DNA of 64,000 nt from Myxococcales bacterium (GTDB taxonomy: Bacteria; Myxococcota_A; Polyangia; Polyangiales; Polyangiaceae). Positions 45,724-54,442 of the stretch are shown one piece after another (position 1 is the stretch's first letter; each line of letters begins with the position of its first letter). Location of the stretch: NCBI GenBank assembly GCA_016720545.1, contig JADKKK010000014.1, forward strand, positions 79,671 through 143,670, in the 5' to 3' direction. Position numbers and translations under genes: made by a program. Under the pieces are notes generated by a model. It did not search any database, was not told the origin of the DNA, and saw nothing but the letters and a program-made list of their open reading frames with translations.

Positions 45724-46665
45724 TCACGCGAGCGTGAGCGGGAGCTGCGCCGAGAGCGGCTCTTCGCCGAGCAGCACGGCCGCGCCGTGGGGCCCCGCGC
45801 GCCGGCACGCCTCCTCCACCGAGAGGCCGTGCGCGACGAAGAAGGTGAGCGCGGCGGCGAAGCTGTCGCCCGCCCCGTAGTCGCAGCGCACGCGCGAGAC
45901 CGCGGGCGGCGGGTCGACGTGGCTCAGGATCGGCGCGCCGCCCGCGACCGCCGCGGCGCGAGAGACCACCATGGCGCGCGGGCCGTCGGTGAGCACGAGC
46001 GCCTGGGGCGCGGGCAAATAGGTATGGATCGGCTCGTTCTCCCGCGGATCCGTCGCGCTGCCCACGACGACGTCGGCCGCGACGCCGGCGTCGCAGAGGC
46101 ACGCGGCCCGCCGCGCGGTCACCAGGAGGCGACGCGCGCGACGCGCGAGTCGGAGGCTCCCAGGATCGGAGCCGGTGAAATAGACCGCGTCGAAATCGGC
46201 GAGCCTCTCCCAAGGGAGCGCGTCGTCGCCGCTCGGCTGGAGCGGCGGCGCGGTGACGAGGATCGTGCGGCGCCCCTCCGCGTCGACCAGGACCACGACG
46301 CGCGGGTGCGGTGCGCGCCGCCGCGCCACGTGCACGTGGCAGTTCATGGCGACACCTCGCCTTCGGCTCGGGCCCGCCATCGACCTTGGCTCGCCCCTTT
46401 GGGGCTCACTCTCGAGGTTCCCCGCGCCGAGCGCGCCGAGCCACGCCTCTACCTCGCGCCCGGCGTCGTCGTCACCCACGGCGGTGAAGAAGTGCACCTC
46501 CGCCGAGCTGCGGCACAGCTGCGCGAAGGCGAGCGCGCCGCCCCCGCCCGCGAGCGCCCTCGTGGCCTCGAGGTGGACGATGTCGCCCGGCGCCGGGAGC
46601 GCGGCGACCCGCCCGAGGCAGACGTGCTCGACGTGGCCCACCACCGCGATGCGTGCAGATTGCAT
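45724..46665 (-). CDS. PfkB-family sugar kinase with repeat-derived insertion
   Basis: A ribokinase fold begins RIAVVGHVEHVCLGRVAALP and has ALAGGGGALAFAQLCR and VHFFTAVGDDDAGREVEAWL. The anion hole/catalytic motif is YGAGDSFAAALTFFVAHGL, with the catalytic Asp in GDS. Compared with relatives, about 25 extra residues (EPQRGEPRSMAGPSRRRGVA and flanks) stand between LGALGA and VHVARRR. They are encoded by a copy of the dispersed repeat at 46342-46410. The substrate sugar is unknown. The insertion lies in the lid region and may or may not be tolerated. Confidence 0.82.
   Translation of the reverse strand: MQSARIAVVGHVEHVCLGRVAALPAPGDIVHLEATRALAGGGGALAFAQLCRSSAEVHFFTAVGDDDAGREVEAWLGALGAGNLESEPQRGEPRSMAGPSRRRGVAMNCHVHVARRRAPHPRVVVLVDAEGRRTILVTAPPLQPSGDDALPWERLADFDAVYFTGSDPGSLRLARRARRLLVTARRAACLCDAGVAADVVVGSATDPRENEPIHTYLPAPQALVLTDGPRAMVVSRAAAVAGGAPILSHVDPPPAVSRVRCDYGAGDSFAAALTFFVAHGLSVEEACRRAGPHGAAVLLGEEPLSAQLPLTLA
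46342..46410 (-). repeat. dispersed repeat copy inside the sugar kinase coding sequence
   Basis: Read on the minus strand this 69-bp stretch matches the tandem repeat before the permease gene, with fewer than about ten differences. It includes the CCCC-GAAGG-type palindrome, the GAGCCGAAGGCGAGG segment and a final GCCATGAAC. It is in frame and open, and reads MAGPSRRRGVAMN where the other locus reads MASPSRRRGLAMN. Confidence 0.85.
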
Positions 46666-46683
46666 GGGTCGACCGCGGTCGGC

Positions 46684-47310
46684 TCAGCGCTGCGGCAGCC
46701 CGTGGGCCTCGCGCACCGCCGCGTTCTTCGCGTCGGCCCGCGCGAGCGCCGGGCGCGCCGCGAGCCGCTCGGCGTACGCGGTGAACGCTGGCCTCGCGTC
46801 GATCATCTTGAAGAGGAGCATGAAGCGCAGGGTGCCGCCGAAGATGACGTCGGCCATGGAGAAGCGCTCGCCGAGCAGGTAGTCACGCCCCGCGAGCGCG
46901 CCCTCCATCGCCGTGAGCATGGCCTGGTATTCCCCCCAGCCCGCCTGCCCTGGCTTGAAGTCCCAGCCCGCCGCCTTCGCCATCGCGCCGGGCTCGATCA
47001 CGCTCGGCGCGAAGAGCGCCCAGCGCAGGTACGTGCCGCGGGCCGGATCGTCGAGCGCGGGGGCCAGCCCGCCGGGCGAGTAGCGGTCGGCGAGGTAGAG
47101 GCCAATCGCGGCGGTCTCGGTGACGACCACGTCGCCGTCGACGAGCACCGGCAGCTTCCCCATCGCGTTCAGCGCGAGCAGCGGAGGCTGCTTGTGCTCG
47201 CCCCTCATGAGGTCGACGAACGACAGCTCGTAGGGCACCCCGAGCTCTTCGAGCATCCACACGACCGTCGACGCACGCGAGAAGGGGTGATGATAGAGCA
47301 CGATCGCCAT
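46684..47310 (-). CDS. glutathione S-transferase family protein
   Basis: The thioredoxin-like N-terminal domain begins MAIVLYHHPFSRASTVVWML (catalytic Ser/Cys position is SRAS) and has the cis-Pro KLPVLVDGDVVVTETAAIGL. The all-helical C-terminal domain ends with LLGERFSMADVIFGGTLRFM. Family length of about 208 aa is normal. Bacterial members detoxify electrophiles or peroxides with glutathione. It is read in the same direction as the PfkB gene. Confidence 0.88.
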   Translation of the reverse strand: MAIVLYHHPFSRASTVVWMLEELGVPYELSFVDLMRGEHKQPPLLALNAMGKLPVLVDGDVVVTETAAIGLYLADRYSPGGLAPALDDPARGTYLRWALFAPSVIEPGAMAKAAGWDFKPGQAGWGEYQAMLTAMEGALAGRDYLLGERFSMADVIFGGTLRFMLLFKMIDARPAFTAYAERLAARPALARADAKNAAVREAHGLPQR

Positions 47311-47376
47311 GGGAGCCTCCGGGCGCCGGTTCTAGCGCATCGGCCACTCGGGCACGAGGCCTCGCTCAGGCCTCCT

Positions 47377-48207
47377 TCAGCGGCGGACGAACCAGGCGGC
47401 GACCGCCAGGACCATGAGGGCCACGATCGCGGCCGTGGCGCCGAGGGAGCGGGCGCGGGGCGAGAGGGCCACTCCGACGGTCCGACCGCGCGCCGCGGAA
47501 ATGAGCGTGGGCGCGGCGACGAGGACGTGGAGCGCCGCGAGCGTGGCGAGGACGCCCCGGAGCTGGTCGAGGCGCGAGGCCGCCGCCGTGAGGGCGAGGA
47601 CGCCGAAGCACGCCGCCACGTTCACCAGGAGGCCCACGAGCGAGAGGCGCATGAGCAGCACGAACCCGACGGCGAGCCCCGCCGCGGCCACCATCAGGAG
47701 CATTCCGAGCGCGGGCGAGTCGTAGAACGTGGCGGCGCCGAACAAGCCGAAGGTCTGCGCGTCGGCGAGCGCGAGCACCATGAGCAGGAGCAGCGAGCTG
47801 CGAAAGGCCGCGGGCACGAACTTGGCGCGTCGCTCGCTCTCCGCGAGGCCCGCGCGACCGAGGGCGAGGAGGGCCGCGCCGCACGAGAGGGCGAGGAGCA
47901 CGCCGCGATCGCGCTCGCGCGCGCTGCCCAGCAGCGTGAGCACGACGCCGAGCCCCAAGTTCGACCACTGCACGGCGCGGGCGAAGAGCTGCGCCTCGAG
48001 CGCGGCGAGCGGCGAGACGAGCGCCGCGGCCAGGAGCCCCACGATGGGCATCATGAGAAACCAGTGGAAGCTCTCGCCGCCGAGCGGCGAGAGCGCGTAG
48101 GCGCCGCCCGCGACCGCGACCAGGCTCGCGACCCCCGTGAGGACCACGCGCCACGGCGGCACCTCACGGAGAAGGCCTCCTCGTGGCGCCGCGGCGTGCT
48201 CGATCAT
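47377..48207 (-). CDS. multi-spanning membrane protein of unknown function
   Basis: From the ATG at 48207 (MIEHAAAPRGGLLREVPPWR) the protein has about eight hydrophobic helices: VVLTGVASLVAVAGGAYAL, FLMMPIVGLLAAALVSPLA, VLLALSCGAALLALG, SLLLLMVLALADAQTFGLFG, two Gly/Leu/Val-rich pairs and a final ATAAIVALMVLAVAAWFV. I do not recognise a family. Its start overlaps the zinc-ribbon gene stop (ATGA), so both form one transcript. Confidence 0.7.
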   Translation of the reverse strand: MIEHAAAPRGGLLREVPPWRVVLTGVASLVAVAGGAYALSPLGGESFHWFLMMPIVGLLAAALVSPLAALEAQLFARAVQWSNLGLGVVLTLLGSARERDRGVLLALSCGAALLALGRAGLAESERRAKFVPAAFRSSLLLLMVLALADAQTFGLFGAATFYDSPALGMLLMVAAAGLAVGFVLLMRLSLVGLLVNVAACFGVLALTAAASRLDQLRGVLATLAALHVLVAAPTLISAARGRTVGVALSPRARSLGATAAIVALMVLAVAAWFVRR

Positions 48208-48515
48208 CGGAAGGGGCCCGCCTTCGTCGCGCTGGAGTCGAGCAGGCGCACCCCCGCGACCGGATCCTCCACGAGATCGCGCGCGCCGCGCGCCCAGAGC
48301 TCGGAGTACCCGCACCCGTCGCACACGAGCAGATCCACCGCACCGATCGGGTTCTTGCGGGCGACGCGGAAGAAGCCCCCGCCCGCCTCGTCTTCGTGTT
48401 GGTGCGGCACGAGGGGCACGGCGTGCCCCTCGGCGGCCTCCCCGGGCACACGGAAGGGCTCGATGACCCACAGCTTCCGGCCGTTGCACTTCGGGCAAGC
48501 GTGGAGCTTCTTCAC
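48204..48515 (-). CDS. zinc-ribbon protein
   Basis: The 103-aa protein has CPKCNGRKLWVIEPFR at the start and LLVCDGCGYSELWARGARDL further on. Two CxxC pairs make a zinc ribbon of the kind seen in nucleic-acid or redox proteins. The middle is charged and short. It is coupled to the downstream membrane protein by an ATGA overlap. Function unknown. Confidence 0.7.
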   Translation of the reverse strand: MKKLHACPKCNGRKLWVIEPFRVPGEAAEGHAVPLVPHQHEDEAGGGFFRVARKNPIGAVDLLVCDGCGYSELWARGARDLVEDPVAGVRLLDSSATKAGPFR

Positions 48516-48611
48516 TCGACGAGCGTAGCAGGGACGACGGCCGTCGCGAGGCTACCGCGACGGCGGCGGCGTTCGCTTGAAGGCACGGATGCCGGCTGGT
48601 AGACCCGTGGC

Positions 48612-50693
48612 ATGGACCTGGACGAGTGGAGCCACGTGGTGCGGCAGGTCGGCCCGTCGCGGTTCAAGGCCATCGCGGTGGCCTTCCTCCAGGAACAATT
48701 CTCTCGCCCTGTCGACTACAAGGACGGAACAGGGGATTCAGGCGTCGACGCGTGGGTCGTGCTCTCGCAAGAGCCGCTGGTTCGTCGGGCCGTGCAGATG
48801 CACGCGGGTGAGGCGGACTGGGCGACGAAGCTCGAAGAGGACGTTCAGAAGCTCGTCGCGCTGCGCGGGAAGGTGGCCCCGGAGCGGCTGCCAGATACCA
48901 AGAATCTCTACTTCGTGTGTGCGCACTCCCCCTCGGCCCTGAAGTTCGAGCGGCTCGCGGAGGACATGAGGACCCAGCACGACGTCGTGGTGCGGCTGTT
49001 CGATGCGCGCTCGATCGCCGCGCAGGCCCTGATGAAGGGCCGGGTGTTCGAGCTGCTCGCGAGGGAGCTGCCCGGGTGGAGCGCGGCGCGGGGCCGGAAG
49101 CTCGATATCCGCGACGAGACGTTGCTCGCGTTCTCGCTCTTCCAGGAGGCACCCCGCAAGTTTCGATGGGCCGTCGGGAAGGCCTCAGTCGCGTCTGTGC
49201 TCGAGCAAGACGGTGGACGGTGCGCGGAGGCTAGCTTGGTCACCAAGGCCGGCCGAGTCCTGGGTCTCGGGGACGCGTCGACGCTCGTCCTACGATCGCT
49301 CCGAAACCTCGAGAAGGAGCGGCTCGTCACCCGTGAGGACGAGAGCGTCGTCGCGACGGAGGCTCTCACCGAGCGAACCCGAGCGACGCTCGCGCTCGCG
49401 GAGGAGGATCGCGGCAAGCTCGTGCGCGAATGTGCGGACGCGCTGGAGCCGGCTTTTCCAAAGGGCACCCACGGGCGGCGGAATCGGGCCAACGTGCTCG
49501 CAGAGAGCGTGGCCATGGAGCTCGGGGCGCTCGTGCGGGCGTCGGCGATCGGCGCCGTGGCGACCGCTGTCGGGGCTGCCGCGGGGGAGAGCGAGAGTCG
49601 AGCGGCGAGGCTCCGCGATCTGCTCGATGGCGAGCTCGACGTGACGCATGTCGAGGCGACGCTCGCCAAGCTCATCGATCTCGCGGCCGCGGCGCCGTTC
49701 GCGCGTCGCCTGGCCGAGGCCGAGCTCTTCCTTCAGCTCACGAACGTCGAGGCGGCCGAGCTCGCTCAGGTGCTTGGCGCCGAGAAGCTCCGCGTCTGGC
49801 TCGATGCCTCCATCGCGATGCCCGTGCTGTGCGCCGAGTACGACCGCGTCGCGCCGCGGTGGCCGACCTCTGTGGCTGCGGGCGCCCTCTACGGCGCGCT
49901 CTCCTCGCGCGGAGCCGAGATCGTGGTGCCGAACGTCTACCTCGAGGAGATCGGCGTGCACCTCCGCAAGGCAAACGACTATGCCGAAGCGATCGGCATG
50001 GCCCCCGCCCTGGCGAGGTCGAAGAACTACTTCGTGGCGCACTTCTGCTCGACACGCGCGGAGGGCGACGCGTCGCCCGAGGCGTTCCGGGCCTTCGTCG
50101 CTTCGCTCGGCGGAGCCCCGAGCGCGAGGCTCGACGAACGAGAACAGCAGGCGATGATCGAGCAGGCGCTTGGCAAGGTGCTGCGCCGGTATGGAATCCA
50201 CGTGGCGGTCGTCGAGGATCGCGGCGCCGACGCACCGCTCGCCGAGGAGCCCCCGCGACCCGAGATCGTGCTGCGCCACGATCGCGCGGTGGTTCGCGCC
50301 CTCTCCAACCAGGCACAGGGCACGGTGCTGTGCACGGCCGACACCTGGCTCCAGAGCGCCTGCGCCGATCGGCAAATCGTCGCGCTCGACAGCGCGGCAC
50401 TCGCAGACCTCGTGGAGCTCGCGCGTCCTGCCGCGGAGCGCCGCTCGCTCGTGTCACCGGTCACCCTCGCTTCGATATTCGGCGACGATCCACGCGACGC
50501 AGCGGCCGCCGTCTGGGACGCGGTGGTCGCCGTCGAACGCAACAAGCTGGACCGCGAACACGTAACCATGGCGAAGCGGTTCCTCGACGACTGGATCGCG
50601 CGGGGACGTCTCAACCAAGAGTCTCCCGAGGAGGCGTGGCGAGCCTTTCGCGAGCGCGAGCCCGTGGAAGGCGCGACGCATCCGAGCACGTGA
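48612..50693 (+). CDS. large protein with nuclease-like N-terminus and PIN-like C-terminus, defence candidate
   Basis: Residues 1-150 contain VDYKDGTGDSGVDAWVVLSQ and RRAVQMHAGEADWATKLEED. This resembles the GxDxGVDA...Q-x-K core of restriction-endonuclease-like domains (Mrr/DUF4297 style), but the last position is His64, not Lys. Residues of about 165-300 are helical, with a winged-helix-like ASTLVLRSLRNLEKERLVTR. Residues of about 390-610 look like a PIN domain: VWLDASIAMPVLCA (Asp398), VYLEEIGVHL (Glu445/446), HDRAVVRAL (Asp557) and TADTWL (Asp577). The protein is cytoplasmic. It stands directly upstream of the restriction operon on the same strand, separated by a hairpin. I know no named system with exactly this architecture. 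Confidence 0.6.
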   Translation: MDLDEWSHVVRQVGPSRFKAIAVAFLQEQFSRPVDYKDGTGDSGVDAWVVLSQEPLVRRAVQMHAGEADWATKLEEDVQKLVALRGKVAPERLPDTKNLYFVCAHSPSALKFERLAEDMRTQHDVVVRLFDARSIAAQALMKGRVFELLARELPGWSAARGRKLDIRDETLLAFSLFQEAPRKFRWAVGKASVASVLEQDGGRCAEASLVTKAGRVLGLGDASTLVLRSLRNLEKERLVTREDESVVATEALTERTRATLALAEEDRGKLVRECADALEPAFPKGTHGRRNRANVLAESVAMELGALVRASAIGAVATAVGAAAGESESRAARLRDLLDGELDVTHVEATLAKLIDLAAAAPFARRLAEAELFLQLTNVEAAELAQVLGAEKLRVWLDASIAMPVLCAEYDRVAPRWPTSVAAGALYGALSSRGAEIVVPNVYLEEIGVHLRKANDYAEAIGMAPALARSKNYFVAHFCSTRAEGDASPEAFRAFVASLGGAPSARLDEREQQAMIEQALGKVLRRYGIHVAVVEDRGADAPLAEEPPRPEIVLRHDRAVVRALSNQAQGTVLCTADTWLQSACADRQIVALDSAALADLVELARPAAERRSLVSPVTLASIFGDDPRDAAAAVWDAVVAVERNKLDREHVTMAKRFLDDWIARGRLNQESPEEAWRAFREREPVEGATHPST

Positions 50694-50737
50694 CCTCCGT
50701 GTGCCGCCACTCCAAACAGTGGCGCAGGACACGGAGG
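50694..50737 (+). terminator. bipartite hairpin after the nuclease/PIN gene
   Basis: Outer arms CCTCCGTGT (50694-50702) and ACACGGAGG (50729-50737) pair perfectly, and inner arms GCCACT (50706-50711) and AGTGGC (50718-50723) pair around a 6-nt loop. It begins right at the stop codon. There is no T tract, so it may be a factor-assisted terminator, an mRNA stabiliser or a protein-binding site. Confidence 0.5.
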
Positions 50738-51132
50738 CTCCCGCGACGTTCAAGCGGGCAAATCGAGCCCCTGTAGCCGGCCGAGTGTCCGGGGACGCAA
50801 CGCGGACGTTCCGGCCGGCCCGGCCAGAGAGTCCACCGACTCAGGCTTCTGCACATTCAACGCGGCATGGTCGTTGCTAGCAAGACCGTGTGTCGTCTGG
50901 AACCGGATGCGCCCCCAGCTGCCCGCCTTGCACGTGGACGCCTTCCTGCGCGCCACGCGGAGCTCGGACGCGACAGCGACAGCGACGGTGTCGCTATCGC
51001 GGCCATCCGCCGTTTGCCTGCAAACCACCGAACGGCCGCACCACACGGCCGTCAGGCCGTTCTCGCGGCGGCAGCATGAGCGCGATTGCAGGCACTGGCG
51101 CGGCGCTTGCTGTACCCTGCCGGCTACGACCC
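50738..51132. other. spacer upstream of the restriction operon
   Basis: About 395 bases between the hairpin and the ATPase gene hold no convincing gene. Frames are open, but their composition is that of shadow frames. The promoter of the downstream operon must lie here. I could not identify clear -35/-10 boxes or a controller-protein operator. Confidence 0.4.
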
Positions 51133-54100
51133 ATGACCCTTGCCACCTTCGCCGGCCGCAAGCGCGCGCTCCGCGCCCTCGACGCAAACCGCCTTCGCGA
51201 TCTTGTAGAAGCCGCGGGGCTAACAGTTGCCGACCGTCGTGCCAGAGATGGCCTCATTCAGGCGCTCGCCGACGCCCGTCGTCTCGACTTCTCGACAGTG
51301 ATCGGGCGGCTGACGCGGGACGAGCTGAAGGCCATGTGCCGCGCGCTGGGCCTCCCCGAGGACGGACGCGAGAAGGCCCCGATCATCGCTCGCCTGATGG
51401 GGCCGGGCCGCCTCGGACGGCGACACCGAAGAGGATCCCGATGCAGCGGCTTCGGCGACGCCTTGGCGCACGCAGGTACTTGAGCTTCTCAAGCACGCCG
51501 AACTTGCGGATGTCGCCGACAAGCTCGAACTGGCTGGCGATCGACGCTCTTTCGCGAGCCTTCGGCGTGCTGTAGACCAAGCTCGCACTCCGCTCGCCGT
51601 GGTCCTCGAAGACCTGCCCAGACTTCGGCTCAAGGAGGTGTGTCGCGTGCTCGGTCTCGACGATGGTGGCAAAGAGAAGGCGGAGCTCGTCGAGCGAATC
51701 GCGACCGAAACCTCTAGCTACGATGATGACGACGATGACGACCTCGAGTCTACCGGCCCCTCAGATGCTAGCCAGGGCAATGACCTAAGCAAGCTCCAGG
51801 CATACCTAAACACGAAGACAGAGACTTCACTTGACGAGTGCCTTGCCTTTCTCAACGTACCGGCCGGCCTAAGAACACAAAGAACCTTCTATCGACTTAG
51901 CAAATTCTTGACCACGCGGGATGGACACGGAGCAGACGGTGGGATCCGGTGCGCCGGGCGACCGAGAGGTGCTACACGCGGCACAAGGCCGCTCGCATTC
52001 CAATCGACGACATCTCCGCCTTGGAGGGCGGTGGGCTTCAACTGACGACCAAAGAGGTCAATGAGCTTGCGGACTCGTCACAGGCTGACAACACCTTCGA
52101 TCTGAGCAATCTGGCTGTGTATACAGTCGACAAGAACGAAGTGTCACTGGACGAATGTTGCAATTTGCTCGGCATCGCTACCAATCGAAGAACCCAGGCA
52201 ATCCTAGTCCGACTCGGCAAGTTCTTGATCCAATCCGGATGGAGGCGGAGCACGCGCTGGGATCCGGTGCGCCGGAAGACCGATCGGTGCTACAAGCGCG
52301 CGATCGCCTCCCCCACTTCACCGGAATATACTTCGGTCGGTCCGGAGGTACTCGCCGAGCTACTCGCCTCTCGGCTCATCGTGGACGACGTCCACCGATA
52401 TTGGCCAGCAAGATGCTCGCTCCGTGTCGGTGGCCAAGAGCTCGTCGCCGACCTTCATGTTCGCGTGATCGGCGACACCGGTCGCAATCCGCTCGAACGC
52501 CGGTTTCAGAACCCCGTGGCAGACGGAGTGATCTCGCCGACCCCCGGGCGACCTTGCCTGCTCCTCGGGGTCTGGGTGGAACAGGGCATGCGTCGCGCGG
52601 TCATCGTTGCGTTCGACGCGTACCGTCGCGTGGATCGCACAACGCGCTTCTCCCTCTTCATGCCGCTCAGCCTGCTCGAGGAGGCCGCCGACATCGGGTT
52701 CGTGAGCCACGTCAGCGGGAGCGGGGAGACGATATACGCCTTCCGTCCGGAATCCATCGCGCGTTACCTGGACGCCTTCTCTCACGATGCAAGTTGGGGA
52801 CACCTTGATCCGGGAGTGTGGGCGCGACCAAAGCTACCGTCCGCCAGCGCGACGTTGCGCACCCTTGCTCCCCCGCAATCAACCGCGCTCGTCGAGATTC
52901 GTCCCAAGGCGGGCATGTTCGCAGCGTTTGCGCGCCTCAACTACAAGCCGTGGTTTGCTCTTGCGGAGTTCGTCGACAACGCCGTCCAGAGCTTTCTCGA
53001 CCATCGCGAGCGATTCGTCGCCGCAGGGAGCACTGGACCTCTCATCGTGGACGTCAATCTCGACGAGGACGAGATCTCGGTCACTGACCGCGCTGCGGGC
53101 ATACGTCTCGAAGACTTCCCACGGGCCTTCAGTCCCGCCACGCCCCCGTCCGATGCGAGCGGCCTGAGCGAGTTCGGATTGGGCATGAAGGCGGCCGCGT
53201 GCTGGTTCGCGAAAGAGTGGTCGGTTCGCACCTCACCGATCGACGAGGCGGTGGAGCGAACCATCTCGTTCGACGTGCCGAAGATCACGAGGGAGGGCCT
53301 CGACCATCTCCCCATCCAGACGCGCGAGAGCCGTGCTGACGACCATTTCACGGTCGTCACGATGCGGGACCTGCGGGTTCGCCCGCGCGGCTCGACCCTG
53401 GCGAAAGTCAAGGAGCACCTGGCGAGCATCTACGCCTCCTGATCGCCGATGGCACCGTGAGAATTCGCGTGACCACTTCAGGGAAGACCGAGGAGCTTGC
53501 CTACGTTCAGCCGAAGCTGCTCGTGGCTCCCTTCTACGCCCGTCCGCACGAGCCGCCCCGCGAGTGGCGACGCGAGATTGACGTCGAGCTCGGTTCACGC
53601 CGTGTGACCGGTTGGGCGGGCCTGATGGAGGCCGGAAAGCACTCTCGAGCAGGCTTCGGTTTTTCGACGCCGACGCCTGATCGAGGGAAGCGTCGGCGAG
53701 GCCTACCGCCCGCGGGCCGTCTTCGGCGCGCACAACAGCTTCGCCTCGCAGCGGCTCGTGGGAGAGCTCTACGTCGAAGGCTTCGACGTGACACACACAA
53801 AGGACGGTATCCAGTGGGGTGACGACGAACAAGACATCGCCTACGCAATACGCAATCTTCTCGACGAAGAGGAGATGCCTCTCCTCGATCAGGCCAACGG
53901 CTACCGAGCAAAGAAGAGCGCCTCAATGTTGCCCGTCGATTTTGGGAGAGAGGCCATCATCGCAGCTGCGGCCGCCACCGCGACACTCGAGATTTCGACG
54001 GAGATGCCCACAGACCGCACGCGTTCCTGTGTTCGAGGACGAACCGCCCGCGAGTGAGCTCAAGTCCGGGGAGACGGCGTTCCAGCAGCGGGCCTTCCGA

Positions 54101-54442
54101 ATGACCGTGGACGGCGATCGGGAGTGGGACGTGCATCTCGAGCTCGTGCGGGACAAGGCTGCCGACTGGCTCGACGCACGGACCGTCGAGAAGGACGGCC
54201 AAGAACACCTGCAGATTCGCATCAATCTCGACCACGCCTTCAGCGAGGATCACCTGAACGACAACGAGCGCGCCCTCAACCCGGTCCTTCGCCTCGCGGT
54301 AGCCATGGCCATCGGGGAGTGGCAGGCGCGCATGCAGGGCGTGAAGAGCAGCGCAGCGGTTCGACGCAACGCGAACGAGCTCCTCAGAAAAGGTCTCTCG
54401 AGTGTTCCCATGGCGGACGCCCTAACGAGCGAGGACGAATGA
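51133..54442 (+). pseudogene. SAP/winged-helix/GHKL (MORC-like) ATPase of about 1,100 aa, frame broken about five times
   Basis: The N-terminus has three SAP-like helical units (LRDLVEAAGLTVADRRARDG, LKAMCRALGLPEDGREKAPI, LKEVCRVLGLDDGGKEKAEL). Two copies of a winged-helix-like module follow (about 51815-52000 and 52130-52310, each ending GW.RS.RWDPVRR.T.RCY). The GHKL ATPase has FALAEFVDNAVQSFLDH (N box), SVTDRAAGIRLEDF and GLSEFGLGMKAAACWFAK (G boxes). The S5-like part includes LVGELYVEGFDVTHTKDGIQ. The end contains ALNPVLRLAVAMAIGEWQ. Frames change near 51405, 51918-51920, 53436, 53660-53664 and 54020, mostly at homopolymers. Each one-base repair gives continuous homology. Its stop overlaps the Z1 gene (ATGA). 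Confidence 0.78.
51815..52310 (+). repeat. duplicated winged-helix-like module in the ATPase N-terminus
   Basis: Two protein modules share a pattern of SLDEC, then LL or FL, RRTQ or RTQ, RL.KFL and GW.RS.RWDPVRR.T.RCY. At the DNA level both contain GGGATCCGGTGCGCCGG (51941-51957 and 52259-52275). The stretch is less GC-rich than the rest of the window. The form resembles the C-terminal winged helix of VapE-type primase/helicase proteins. Confidence 0.6.

Noticed and set aside
44743..48528. A 1,261-residue open frame on the plus strand
   Set aside because: It is antisense to the FMN reductase, pirin, kinase, GST and membrane genes, all with clear homology. Its composition (Arg/Glu/His-rich) is that of a shadow frame in GC-rich DNA.
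51133..54442. Programmed ribosomal frameshifting as the reason for the broken ATPase gene
   Set aside because: The lesions go in both directions, are at least five in number and lack slippery heptamers followed by structures. Errors or decay are simpler.
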